Source: Dendrolimus kikuchii (lineage: Eukaryota > Arthropoda > Insecta > Lepidoptera > Lasiocampidae). Taken from it: a stretch of 64,000 nt of DNA. The translations under genes and the position numbers were made by a program. Numbering within the stretch: the first letter of the stretch is position 1; each line of letters starts with the position of its first letter. Where the stretch lies: NCBI GenBank assembly GCA_019925095.2, contig CM034411.1:10066001-10130000 (forward strand), read 5' to 3'. This document shows, one piece after another, positions 33,865 to 44,122 of this stretch. The notes beneath the pieces are model-generated. The model saw only the letters and a list, made by a program, of their open reading frames with translations. It was not told where the DNA came from and made no database searches.

Positions 33865-34960
33865 AGTAGAAAAAAAAGGTATATGGCAAAACACCACATA
33901 TTAAGTTCCCGCCAAAAGTTACTCTACGTTACTAACAAGTTAAGAATGTACAGTCGAACTAGGAATATCGAATTCAAAAAACTTTTTTTTAAGATAACAA
34001 AAAAGTTTCTATGTAAAATGGTCCCAGAAATTATCTCGGCCGACCCAAAGCTTGGCTTCCGAGACACTTGACCACAACGTCCAATAATATTGAAACATCT
34101 TGAAATTTAAAATATTCATCGGAAAACATGCAGCGAAACGCAATCGTAGATAACAGCAGGCACACTGAGGGACCCCGATGAAAATATACAAAAATCACAA
34201 GAAGAAAAGAGACAAAGAATATAAAGTCATAAATATCGCACAGCTGGATTCTCCAATACTTTTTTTCATCAAAAAAGCTAAGATTGTAACATCGTTTACG
34301 AGTTAAGACAGTCAGTCACACAAGTGCGTTTCTGGGAAATGACTTATTTTTATTTTTAAGAAAGTCATTGACATGTTACGGTACCCGAAGATTTTTGGGA
34401 AGACAATACTCGCAAAAAGTATCGTACAATCACTTCCAAGAACTGAAGAAAGTCGATAAAGATGTTTTAATTAATTAAAATACGGGTTTATATAAACAGT
34501 TAACTGTATAATGATTTACGACTTTTATATTTTTTTAAGTTTAGGGCAAAAGTGTTGTAGGACACCTCTACTGTGATCTCCAGACCATTAAAAAAAGGAT
34601 ACGAGCATTTTTCTTATTTAAAGGAATAGCCGACTTACATTTGATTTTTTTTAAATGATTTGAGAATTTGTTTGCCGCATTTACAGCAAACAAGGCTTAA
34701 ACACTTATCTTTCTAAGATATAGCGTGCTCTATACTGTATCCACATTTAATATTTTTTACAAATAAGGTAGTTTGTATGTTTGTTACCATTTTGAGACTA
34801 AAATTCTAAACCGATCATATTGAAAGACAACGATCTCTAGACAACGGATATGTACATTGAGCGTGTATTATTGTACATCCTCATAATGAAATTCATGAAC
34901 TTACGAAATTGAAAACAACCTAATTAGTTTGAGTATGTATGTATCTATTTCTTTTTCCTG
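33865..34960. other. AT-rich DNA, nothing recognised
   Basis: No supported feature. Confidence 0.35.
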
Positions 34961-34964
34961 CACC

Positions 34965-35135
34965 ACCTACATCGCCTGATTCAAATTTCTTTGAGTTAGG
35001 TTGCCTGGAAGAGATGGTTTTGAGCGATGAGGCCGCCTATTATATTGCCTAGAAAATATTGTAAGGATGGTCTGTTTTTGTAATTATATATTTTGGTGTG
35101 CAATAAATTGTTATCTCTCTCTCTCTCTCTCTCCC
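34965..35135 (+). mobile_element. LINE 3' tail with (CT)n end
   Basis: GGTTGCCTGGAAGAGATGGT, AGCGATGAGGCCGCC and GGTGTGCAATAAATTG, then (CT)n at 35115-35132. Best-preserved member of this tail family. Confidence 0.7.
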
Positions 35136-35139
35136 TAAT

Positions 35140-35550
35140 CAGAACTTTTATTTAATGGCTGATTTAAGTTTAAAGCTAAGTTCTATATAATACATTTAAT
35201 TAACCTTTTAATTGAAATTTTCTATATAAAAATAAAAGCTGGTGATATAAACTATGATTATAAAGAGTGTTACGATTTATATTTTTTACTGGGAGCATGT
35301 CATTCATTAGTTCATCAATTACAAAAGTAAGTCTTAAATTCCCAATATCTTCATGACTATAAATGACGACACAGCCCTTTTTTTCGCTTTTTATGATATT
35401 CTATTATTTAAAAGATATTTTAATACCAAATCAGGCAAAAATTAAAATCTTAAAAGCTTTTCATAGTTAATTTGTTTGTTACTTGTCATTTCTAGCAGGT
35501 GTTATTTTTAAATAGTTAATTTCTTTTTAAAAGCTTACATTCATATTTTA
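35140..35550. other. AT-rich DNA, nothing recognised
   Basis: Nothing supportable. Confidence 0.4.
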
Positions 35551-35551
35551 T

Positions 35552-36038
35552 ACTAGGACATTGCTCGTGACTTCGTCCACGCTTAACCTGAAATTCCCGC
35601 GGGATTCCCAGGACACAAACTATCGCATAATTTATAAGAGAATTGTAAGCTATCGTTTTAGTGAAAACGGTGTCGGATTAAGCTAATTTTTATGCACACG
35701 AACTACTGCAAACCGATCTCGAGAAAATTCCCGCTAGATTTCCGACATAAAAAATATTATTATTATTATATACATTTTAGTACATAAAATATGCTTAATT
35801 TCCATAAAAGTAAAAAAATCACATTGTATTTTTATTTTTTAATCTGGGCATTTTAAATCATTATAGAAAAATTGCCGCGGCATTCCCAGTATAAAAAGTA
35901 GCGCAGATTTAAGTCTGAGAATTTGCTGTCGACCATTGACAACCGCATCGAAATCAGCCCAGTAGTTTTAACGTGAATCCCGAACAAACAGACAAGAAAT
36001 ATTTTAAAAAGCATCGTGTTCTCCATCTTTTATATAAT
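35552..36038 (-). mobile_element. Helitron, ~480-bp family, copy 2
   Basis: The minus strand starts near TTATATAAAAGATGGAGAAC and ends GTCACGAGCAATGTCCTAGT. Reversed homologue of 26212-26668. Confidence 0.8.
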
Positions 36039-36059
36039 GTATTCCAGTTTTTTTGAAGT

Positions 36060-36300
36060 GAAACTTATATATAGACGGGGGGTATTAGGATTTTTTCTGT
36101 CACGAAAAAGTGTTACGGCCGCGTGGAGGGGGTAGCCGGTATATCGCGTGGTGAGAGGCGGATAATTTTAGAGTAGACGTGGTGAGAGACAGCATAATTT
36201 TAGAGTAGACTATGGATGTTTTTTTTTTGTTCCGGACCGAATTCAGTTTTTTTGATTTTTTTTTATGTTTAGAATTTTATAATATTATAGATATAAGTAC
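36060..36300. repeat. Unassigned repeat with internal duplication
   Basis: GGTGAGAG(G/A)C(G/A)G(A/C)ATAATTTTAGAGTAGAC-like units occur in tandem at about 36150-36210. TATATATAGACGGGGGG precedes them and TATAATATTATAGA follows, suggestive of Helitron ends. Confidence 0.45.
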
Positions 36301-36304
36301 ATCT

Positions 36305-37035
36305 TCGATTGCGGTACGAAATACGTAATGGTCCTATTCATACCGAAGAGAGTCGTGTAATAAATACTCGTATAATAGTGACACTTTCAAAATGAATTTA
36401 CCCATTATAAAATACATAGTTAAAGTAACTTTTGTCGCCGCCAGTACAATATGAGCAAGTTAATAAATACGAATAGGCTTTAAAGTAACCCTATAGGGGC
36501 GTCGGGGACCCTGGTTATATCAATATACTGAGCCTTTATTAATTGTAACTGGGGGCCCATCGATTATTCACGGCATTATCGGGTTAAGAAGTTATTTGTC
36601 ATTTTCTTTTTACTCCTCAAGTCTTTTGAGATCGTTGTAGGCACGGCAAATGATACTTGAATATATTCAAAGTTTAAAGGTGGGTATATTATGTGCTAAA
36701 CAGAAGAAAATATGCAGCATATCAATAATCAATTTTTGCTTAATTTGAATAAATAATTATAAAATAATACCAGAGGGATCTTCTACTCTCAAACGCTTTA
36801 CGTCGTTCGTTCTTGTCCGATCCGCCCAAATAATTCAATAAAAATTTACAGAGAAGAAAGAAAGAACAATAAATTATTTCGAACTAGAGTTTGCCCCTCG
36901 GCTACGCCGCGTGTCAAACCCTAGGCAGTCGCTTTATTTTCCTTACATAAAAACTTAATTCAGTTTTTTACATCTGTACTATATTAAATCTATAAATGGT
37001 TCGAGTATATATGTACAATGCGTTTAAAGATGTGA
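36305..37035. other. No recognised element
   Basis: Nothing supportable. Confidence 0.35.
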
Positions 37036-37169
37036 TAAATAAATGGTAAATTAGATTAGGCTCCCATATAGTAAATAATAACCACAAACAACATTAAAAC
37101 TAAATAATTAAAATGAACAAATTGGCGGTAGGCTAAATAAAACATTAACAATACTCATTGACACTTGAC

Positions 37170-37665
37170 AAGCACAAGTATGGTCTTGCACGGAATACTG
37201 CTCTCATCTTTGGGATGGCTCAGTCAAATGCCAGCTCGAGACAATCGAGTCAATAGAGAAAAAAGCTAGAAAATTAATAGACAATAAGCGACTATTCGAC
37301 GAGAGGCTTCAGTCTAAATCATCGACGTAAAGTCGCTAGTTTGTCGGTATTCTATAGGATACACTTCGGGGAGTGTGCCACGGCATTGTATGAATTGGTT
37401 CCTCCCTCACCTATTCAATACATACATACATACATAACTTCACGCCAGTTCCCTTGCGGGGTAGGCACGAACAACAGAGTGCCATTTAGGCTTATTCTTA
37501 CACACGTCACTTGCCTCTTTGACATTCATAACTCTTGTCATGCAAGCACGTCTGTTCTTAAGGCTCCTGACATCACCTTCTGCTAGTACACGATCAATTT
37601 GATCATGGAAGGTGTGTTTACCTATTCAATATATATATTTATATTATAAAAAAGAAAAACAACTT
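37170..37665 (+). pseudogene. CR1/Jockey-like LINE RT remnant nested in Penelope
   Basis: Broken frames give an EYCSHLWDGS-like segment, then HRRKVASLSVFYRIHFGECA and TALYELVPPSP, homologous to LFYRLYYGKCSEELF at 25.8 kb. This is the C-terminal RT region; no catalytic core. It is itself split by an RTE tail at 37421-37619. Confidence 0.7.
37409..37631 (-). mobile_element. RTE-type LINE tail with 12-bp target duplication
   Basis: A 199-bp minus copy (37421-37619) flanked by ACCTATTCAATA at 37409-37420 and 37620-37631. Ends with the family CATA units and TAACTTCACGCCAGTTCCC. Confidence 0.93.
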
Positions 37666-37949
37666 TGTCTTCTGTGATCACGGCTACTGAAAAGTGGTCG
37701 AAACGTTGGAATGATAAAAATCAAATAAATTACCGCGCTTAAAACGTAGTTTTCTTAAATAACATATTTGGTTATATTCTGTGAATTTTTGGACCTAAAA
37801 CTTTACTGTTTCTTGTTAAATTTACTACAATAATGAAAAAACTATGTCCATATAGTCAACACAGTTGCCTAGCAAAACATACAGATGAGTCGAAGCCAAC
37901 CTAATTTAAGATAATACAATGAATGACGTGTTGTTTATGACTACGTAGG

Positions 37950-38070
37950 TTGTTAGTGAATTGAAAAACGCGATTGTAGCGCCACCTATTTTGCTAATCC
38001 GTCTATTCCAAGTAAACGACGACTTTTATCGGGTAAAATGTATTCTAACTATAGATTTGGGTTATAAGTC
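37950..38070. repeat. Repeat segment flanking an RTE insertion
   Basis: GCGATTGTAGCGCCACCTAT and TTTTATCGGGTAAAATGTAT resemble GCGATTGCAGCGCCATCTTT and TTTATCGGGATAAAAAGTAA at 38363-38450. Probably Helitron-type repeat on both sides. Confidence 0.45.
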
Positions 38071-38073
38071 GGC

Positions 38074-38329
38074 ACTATGTAGAGTGGATGGATGCAGAAG
38101 TCGTGGAAGGCCACGACACACCTTCCATGATCAAATTGATCGTGTACTAGCAGAAGGTGATGTCAGGAGCCTTAAGAACAGACGAGCTTGCATGACAAGA
38201 GTTATGAATGTCAAAGAGGCAAGTGAGGTGTGTAAGAATAAGCCTAAATGGCACTCTGTTGTTCGTGCCTACCCCGCGAGGGAACTGGCGTGAAGTTATG
38301 TATGTATGTATGTATGTACTATGTAGAGT
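38074..38329 (+). mobile_element. RTE-type LINE C-terminus with 12-bp target duplication
   Basis: Element 38086-38317 is flanked by ACTATGTAGAGT at 38074-38085 and 38318-38329. It encodes DGCRSRGRPRHTFHDQIDRV, then EASEVCKNKPKWHSVVRAYP and a stop, then TATG repeats. A 5'-truncated LINE copy, only the last ~70 codons, so inactive. Confidence 0.93.
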
Positions 38330-38334
38330 TTCAT

Positions 38335-38695
38335 TCTTATACGATCAGTAATTTTCAAAAAAGATGCGATTGCAGCGCCATCTTTTTCTCTTTTTTGTCT
38401 ATCGAATGGAAACGATATCATTTATCGGGATAAAAAGTAAGTACAAGTACTAAGTTACAACCCGGGATATAAGCTATCTCTAGTTTTCACGTAATGCAGA
38501 CACATAGACAGATAGACAGACGAGCCCGTCTGTTTTTTTAATATTTTTAAACGCGTTTTCCAAACTAGAAACATTTACAGATTTGTTATACTAGAACAAC
38601 AAAGTCTACATAACATAAAGATTGAAAATATATAGTAAAATGCATGGAAACGTAAAAAACCAAACTTAGGAAGTTCTAAAACGAAAACGAACGAC
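38335..38695. other. Eroded repeat, mostly unassigned
   Basis: A CAGACACATAGACAGATAGACAGACGAGCC-type stretch (38496-38526), usual in Helitron-like repeats; no termini seen. Confidence 0.35.
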
Positions 38696-38699
38696 GAAA

Positions 38700-38870
38700 G
38701 ACGTTTGAGAGTGAGCCCTCAGTGATGTGCAGATTTCATCATTATGTCTTCTTTCACCGTCAGCATGTGATAATTGAAACAATATGCACATTAGTTCAGA
38801 ATGACTTGAACCCACGCCATTTGAAGTTCAAGTTTTAGTCGCGAATTCGTTAATCACATACTACCTCGGT
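38700..38870 (-). mobile_element. Degenerate SINE-C
   Basis: Reversed, GGCGTGGGTTCAAGTC and CTAATGTGCATATTG, then a GTGAAAGAAGACATAATGATG-like region, follow the SINE-C order. Head mostly lost. Confidence 0.6.
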
Positions 38871-38883
38871 GTGTACCTAAAGC

Positions 38884-39653
38884 TGGTATAAGACAGTCGG
38901 CGCTGCACACTCTCCAGGAATGTCCAGCCTGGACGGAGCAGCGCCGGGAGCTCGTCGCCCATACCGGACTTGACACCTCGCTCCCGGTCGTGGTACGTAC
39001 CATGGTCGGGAGCTCCACCGGATGGGACGCCGTCTCCTCCTTCTGCGAGCAAGTCATGTTCGCGAAGGAGGAGGCGGAACGGGAGCGTGAGCGTAATTCC
39101 CTGCTCCGCTCCCGCCAAAGGAGGACGCGCCGACGCCGGAGGTCAGACAGTGACCTTCAGCCGCCGTAAGCGGGCGGCGCGGGTGGGGCCCCTAGGGGTA
39201 TAGGGGTTCTCACTCACCCGCACATGCCGTCGAGATGAGAGCGCGAGTGTTCCGCGCGCGCTCATCTCTCTTCCCGTGGGGCGCGTTAGAGACCGCCCCA
39301 CGCAGGGACTAGACTTAGCAGTAGCCGGGGGATACGTCCTCCGGCATAGGAAGAGGCCCAGTGAGGGGGGCCCACGCCTGCCAGGGCACGCGGAGTTGGG
39401 AATCCCGCATTCACGTAGCCCTGGCATAAGGCGCAGGACGGAACACCCAGGGGTTTTAGTGGGTATCCCTAACTGGGGAGTGGCAATAGCGTGGCACCGG
39501 TTCTGACCGGGCACGCTAGTGCCACCCCCGATCTGGCGAATCCCACACTCACACGGGTCGCGAAGATCCCCCCAGGCTTCTGTGCCTGTCGCGGCTTAGT
39601 CCTCAAACGGATTTCCCCTGGCCAAAAAAAAAAAAAAAATGGTATAAGACAGT
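38884..39653 (+). mobile_element. R1-clade LINE, 5'-truncated, 14-bp target duplication
   Basis: The element spans 38898-39639: 270 bp of coding end, a GC-rich ~450-bp 3' UTR and a pure A-tail. TGGTATAAGACAGT flanks it at 38884-38897 and 39640-39653, identical on both sides, which suggests a young insertion. The 3' UTR repeats an AATCCC.CA.TCAC motif twice. GC content contrasts strongly with its surroundings. Confidence 0.92.
38900..39169 (+). pseudogene. R1-clade ORF2 C-terminal fragment
   Basis: 89 codons plus stop, open throughout: ALHTLQECPAWTEQRRELVA, then GWDAVSSFCEQVMFAKEEAE and a basic tail RSRQRRTRRRRR. HTLxECPAW..QR..L and the SFCE.VM..KE.AERER segment are typical of R1-clade ORF2 C-termini, which lie downstream of RT and a zinc-knuckle. 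There is no start, endonuclease or RT because of 5' truncation on insertion. Confidence 0.85.
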
Positions 39654-39657
39654 TCAT

Positions 39658-39875
39658 TTCTAATAAAACTACGTTTTAACGGGTTTAAGCGCGGTCATTT
39701 TTATTTGATTTTGGTTTTTCCGACGTTTCGGTCACTTTTCAGTGGCCGTGATCACGGAAGACAAAGATGTCAAGTGTCAACGAGTATTGTTAAAGTTTTA
39801 TTTAGCCTATTTAATTTTAATTTTGTTTATGGTTATTATTTACTCTATGGGAGCCTAATCTAATTTATTCATTTC
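39658..39875 (-). mobile_element. Penelope-like 3' region, copy
   Basis: AATAAAACTACGTTTTAACG, GGGTTTAAGCGCGG, then GGTTTTTCCGACGTTTCGG, the GGTCAC-TTTTCA-GTGGCC hairpin, CGTGATCACGGAAGAC and CTATGGGAGCCTAATCTAAT. Coding direction (from 48.5 kb) is minus. It directly abuts the right target duplication of the R1-like insertion. Confidence 0.85.
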
Positions 39876-39929
39876 TGTCTTACAATTTGGATGAAGCAAC
39901 CAAAGTGATTCATGTAAACATAAATGAGT

Positions 39930-39987
39930 AACGACCGGTTCCTATATCTTACCGTCCGTTCATTTGTCTTATTGTCGGTTAATTATT
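39930..39987. mobile_element. One arm of the GGTTCC palindromic MITE
   Basis: CGACCGGTTCCTATATCTTA CCGTCCGTTCATTTGTC matches the reversed right arm at 17.33 kb. The other arm was not found. Confidence 0.55.
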
Positions 39988-40019
39988 ACGACGATACAAA
40001 GATGTACTTAAGCGTCAGA

Positions 40020-40310
40020 TGGTGAAGTACAATATTGGTCCCAATCGATGGGAAATATTCGCGATGAAGCGCCGTGACTGGAGATTCCAAGAGAAGTCTA
40101 GAGTGCCAAAATTTGAAACCCGTCGACGAAAAAGCGCGACAAACGACGAAAGGCTGGACCACCTGCGGCTTTTAGATACAATTTTGTGAATGATGTTCTG
40201 ATGTGTTCGAAATGCAAGCGTGTATTCGTAAATAAAGTTGGCTATGCAAGTCACCTATGTGCGCATGACCGTCGAACACACTAACTGAAGCGATCGCCGT
40301 AACCGAAATC
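40020..40310 (+). pseudogene. LINE C-terminus with C2H2 finger
   Basis: The frame 40147-40284 encodes FVNDVLMCSKCKRVFVNKVG, then YASHLCAHDRRTH and a stop: an intact CxxC...HxxxxH finger. Upstream KRRDWRFQEKSRV-like sequence lies in another frame, so a shift occurs near 40140. Post-stop sequence matches that after the 31.7 kb copy. Confidence 0.72.
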
Positions 40311-40334
40311 GGTTAAGATATATATATGTATATA

Positions 40335-40645
40335 ATGAATGGTCGAAATGTATGACTTGAGAATGACTTTACCGATTTTGATGATTTTTTTTTTGTGTGT
40401 TTTTGCGTGAGCCTCCGGATGGCTTAGATTCACAATTGGAACCGGCAGGTGGCGCTGGGATTGGGTTCTCGGATCCTCCTAATCTCCTGTACTAATTTTG
40501 ATGATTTTGTTTTTGTCTCTTTGAATGGATCCCCGGATGATTTAAATTCACAATAAGAACCGGTAGCAGGCACTAGAATCGGGTCTTAGATTTTTATTTG
40601 TTCAGAGCAGGACAACGTCTGTTAGGACTGCTCGTTTGACGTAGC
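40335..40645 (+). mobile_element. Degenerate Helitron with duplicated module
   Basis: Two copies of TTTTGATGATTTT.TTTTTG, then GGATG.TT.A.ATTCACAAT, GAACCGG and ATCGGGT-like DNA, followed by GAGCAGGACAACGTCTG. Order as in the reversed Helitron at 2.5-2.85 kb; terminal CTAGT lost. Confidence 0.65.
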
Positions 40646-40649
40646 TCCA

Positions 40650-41215
40650 TGCAAGTAATGTCAAAATTAAACCGACGGCTAGGGCAAGACAATGCATTGT
40701 AAGATATTGAAACCTTGAGCCTTTCAACATAATTGATTTAGTTTCATTGAACCGATTGATGTCAACTGTATGTATACAACATATCAAATACTAAACAAAT
40801 ACGTATGAAACTCTGCTCAAAAATCACTTAAATGCTTCAAGCCGTCCCATCGACTGCCTAGTTATTTCATTTTCTTATTTCTTTTATATCTAAAAGCTTT
40901 CGTATACACATTTTTATTCCTACCTTACTATTAACATAAATTCCACCGGTTCGGCTTTGTGACACTTTATTCTTATCAAAATGGTATCTTTTTTTAAATC
41001 CCAAAAAGCTGCGTTAACCTTCTCAATAAAAGTGATCGCTTATTCTAAGAAACGGGTTTAAATCGAAGTAAAACTTTACTAAGAAGATAGAAAGAATTTA
41101 TTCGCTAAGAAAGCTTGCTACCAATTTAATGAAGAAGTGCGCTCAGTTAAAACGTTGCAATTCAGGGTTAAACAAATTTGTTCACTGTCAATAAGTAGCA
41201 TGATAATTATCTCAT
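40650..41215. other. AT-rich DNA, nothing recognised
   Basis: Nothing supportable. Confidence 0.4.
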
Positions 41216-41217
41216 AT

Positions 41218-41665
41218 ATAAAATTCTCGTGTCACAGTGTTAGTTACCATACTCCTCCGAAACGGCTTGACCGATTTTTATGAAATTTTATATGCATATT
41301 CAGTAGGTCTGAGAATCGGCTACTATCTAATTTTAATACCCCTAAGTGATAAGGGTTGTCCAACCCTAACATTTTTTTAAAAATTTTTGGTCAAATTTTT
41401 TTATTTTATTTATTTAGGATACAGCATAAAAACATACATACAACCATAAATTTTCACCCCTCTATGATCAACCCCTATTTTTTATTTGTTAATTAAATAC
41501 TTTAATTTTTTTGGTAAGATTTTTAATCTTATTTTGTCATGACTTAAAATTAAAAAAATATATTACTTTTAATTTTACACCTCTCTACTGTCAACCCCTA
41601 TTTTTCCATCGCGATTTTTTTTATTTATTTTAACTATCAATCGATCAGTTATCCCCGCTAGATGT
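41218..41665 (+). mobile_element. Helitron-like repeat
   Basis: ATATATAAAATTCTCGTGTC, ACTCCTCCGAAACGGCTTGA and TAAGGGTTGTCCAACCC, then two TCAACCCCTATTTTT blocks; the 5' layout is typical of a common lepidopteran Helitron-type repeat. 3' end not seen. Confidence 0.55.
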
Positions 41666-41705
41666 CTACCGCCGGGGCCGCTTGTCACAATGCTGCCTCA
41701 TCCAG

Positions 41706-41893
41706 CAAGCAGACATCGGTTACCTTCGGCTACGGACTTTTATGTGTGAGTATAAACCAATGTGCTGCCACACTCTAAAGGGTGAATGGAACCTGGTCAC
41801 TAATGCCGGAACACAACTCAAGTTGTGTTGTTATGACGGCAAACAGACCAGAGCTTGTAGTCATCCAGACGGGCAAATGCCCTACCACCGGGC
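41706..41893 (-). mobile_element. SINE-B copy 11 (truncated at both ends)
   Basis: The minus strand holds GGTAGGGCATTTGCCCGTCTGG through CCAGGTTCCATTCACCC to a diverged CCGATGTCTG; head and A-tail are lost. Confidence 0.7.
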
Positions 41894-41944
41894 AAAGTAG
41901 GAACTTCCCAAAATTTCAAGTTGATAGAGATTACAAATTACAAA

Positions 41945-42095
41945 AAAAAGTGTTGGATAGATTGTGATTAGGATGATATGATGATTTGTGGTGTGACAGA
42001 AGATATATGTCAGAAAAGAGGAGTGTAGAAGGGAAAGAGATTTTTTGCCGACCCCAAATAATTGGTAGCAGGTGAAAGAAAAGACACGATTACAA
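41945..42095 (+). pseudogene. LINE C-terminal remnant, CADPK family
   Basis: AGATTGTGATTAGGATGATA, CAGAAGATATATGTCAGAAA, GAGGAGTGTAGAAGGG and GCCGACCCCAAATAATTGG match, in the opposite orientation, the copies at 22.7 and 59.5 kb. Confidence 0.6.
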
Positions 42096-42346
42096 AATAC
42101 TTTTAACGAAAATTAGTTTGAAGGATATACCTATACGTTAAGTAGTTTTTGAGATATGGGGTACTTTCCACTGAAATTTTTTAAGGTTTCATAGGTAAAT
42201 GACATCTCCTCTACGACCCCTCCATATGTGTTTTCGGACATGCACTTGTCTTCCTTTTCTTGACAGTATCTGTATATTTAAGCTCTATTGCCTTGGTTCT
42301 ATTTGATAGATAATTTTCTTAATAGTAATTCAAAAATTAATAGTAA

Positions 42347-43128
42347 TCTATACTAATATTATAAAGCTGAAGAGTTTGTTTGTTTGTTTGTTTAAACGCG
42401 CTAATCTCAGGAACCGCTGGTCCGATTTGAAAAAATTCTTTCAGTGTTGAATAGCAAATTTATCGAGGAAGGCTATAGGCTATATTATATTTTCAAAAAA
42501 ATTAGGGATCCTTACTAAAAGTCCAATAATGTAACCCAAGGTGTAAAAAAATGACCTGAAAAAATCCTTACACGGCGTGCGCTGCGAAAACTATTGATTA
42601 TAGAACAAAACAATGTACTACCACTTTGCAGAACATATAATTGTCTACAAAAAATACAGCGTAACCATATGTCTAACTATTGTAGTTATCTCACAATAAG
42701 TGTTTTCTGTTATTTTTTTAAATAATTAATATTCCGTCGCTTCAAAAACTCTTTATTTTGTACCTTGGTATTAATCCTTATCAAAATAAATTACTCCATA
42801 TTCAGGACGAATTCAATACCTTTCTAGAACTTTTTGAATTATTCAATTCGGACGTTTCATTCAAAAGATATCGCGATATTTAAAATGTAAGTATTAGTGT
42901 TGTAGCCAAATATACTAATATTGTTTGATTGAACGCGTTAATCTCAGGAACTACTGGTCTGATTTGAAAAATTCTTTCAGTGTTGGATAGCCCATTTATC
43001 GAGGAAGGCTATAGGCTATATATCACCACGCTAAGACCAATAGGAGCGGAGCACCAATGAAGAATGTTTCAAAATCGGAGGGTTTTGAAAGCAAAGTCCA
43101 CGCGGACGACGTCGCGGGCACAGCTAGT
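42347..43128 (+). mobile_element. Composite Helitron
   Basis: Begins TCTATACTAATATTATAAAG and ends GCGGGCACAGCTAGT. A second, diverged head (ATATACTAATATTG) at about 42908 repeats the AATCTCAGGAAC..CTGGTC and TTATCGAGGAAGGCTATAGG modules, so it is probably two copies or an internal duplication. A GTTTGTTTG run lies near 42377. Confidence 0.75.
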
Positions 43129-43200
43129 TCAAAAATAAAAGAGGAGGGAGCTATTCGTCAGCTACTTAATTAAAAAAAAAATTAAGTAATATATTTTAAA

Positions 43201-43495
43201 TCGTGGTAGCGTAATGGCGAGCGCACGCGTCCCAAATTCAAAGGGCGTGAGTTCGAATTCTAGACGGAACGCATGTGCCTCTTAGGCCGTTTATCGGTTC
43301 CTAATGTGCATAATGTTACAATTACCACGTGCTAATAATGGTGAAGGAAAACATCGTGATGAAACCTGCATATCGAAATAACCGATGTGTCACACCTGCC
43401 AAGCCGCCTTGGACAAGCGTGGCGGGTATAATGTGCGTTCCCGTATAGTGGGAGGTCCGAGCCCAGCAGTGGGACGTTCATGGGCTGTTATTATA
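43201..43495 (+). mobile_element. SINE-C copy 2
   Basis: TCGTGGTAGCGTAATGGCGA head, GAGTTCGAATTC B-box and GCCCAGCAGTGGGACGTTCA end. Full length. Confidence 0.88.
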
Positions 43496-43534
43496 TTATT
43501 TATTAAGAAAGATTACTACGTTTTTACAAAATAA

Positions 43535-43951
43535 GACGATGGTAGGCGTCCCGACGGAATGACTCTAATTCCCTGGCAGCGTGGCAAGCCTTTGGTGTGG
43601 GATGCGACTTGCGTAGACACGTTGGCCGCATCCCATTTACCAAACACGTCTAAATCAGCCGGTTCAGAGGCGGAAACAGCCGAATCACTCAAGCGGCGCA
43701 AATATGCAACCCTCTGTGAGAGTTATATGTTTGTGCCGTTTGCTGTCGAGACGCTTGGACCGTGGGGTCCTGAGGGCATGAGCCTCTACCAAAATTTATC
43801 GAAACGACTCATTGACTCTTCGGGTGATCAGAGGGCTGGTGCTTACCTCGGCCAACGGATCAGTATGGCGATCCAGCGAGGAAACGTAGCCAGCCTTCTG
43901 GGCACCTTACCCATAGAACACGGTGATCTGGGCTCAGTATTCTACTTATAG
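43535..43951 (+). pseudogene. Element-type C-terminal ORF, family not identified
   Basis: A 138-residue frame plus stop, open from 43535; the first Met is at 43559. It reads [20 protein letters not shown], then [47 protein letters not shown] and [10 protein letters not shown]. Codon use and GC are higher than in the surroundings, so it was recently a coding sequence. I recognise this as a protein type often annotated at the C-terminus of reverse-transcriptase proteins in invertebrates, but cannot name the clade. RPDG...VWDATC might be a PD-(D/E)XK-like nuclease core; that is inference. A short 3' UTR ends near AAATAAAAAATAAG (44027). Confidence 0.55.
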
Positions 43952-44120
43952 TCATGAGGGACTATGAGTAGAATACAATACAAATAAGTTAAGTTTTCTT
44001 GCATTGTATTCGATTATATGTTATCAAATAAAAAATAAGAAAGAAAAACTTTATTTGAAGAAATAGCGACGTAATTACATTCTTTATACATTATTATACA
44101 CAGAGCATAATTTGAGAATT
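43952..44120. other. 3' flank of the 43.5 kb ORF
   Basis: Short direct echoes of the ORF end (ATTCTACTTATAG / GAGTAGAATAC) form a small inverted pair. AATAAA-like A/T-rich DNA follows. Confidence 0.4.
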
Positions 44121-44122
44121 AG

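Larger units (their letters stand above)
37040..37770 (+). mobile_element. Penelope-like 3' region, interrupted
   Basis: Left piece 37040-37169 (TAGATTAGGCTCCCATATAG to TGACACTTGACA) and right piece 37666-37770 (ACTTTGTCTTCTGTGATCAC to AACGTAGTTTTCTTAAATAA) are contiguous in the reversed copies at 39.66-39.87 and 48.16-48.35 kb. The gap holds two other retroelements. Confidence 0.85.
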
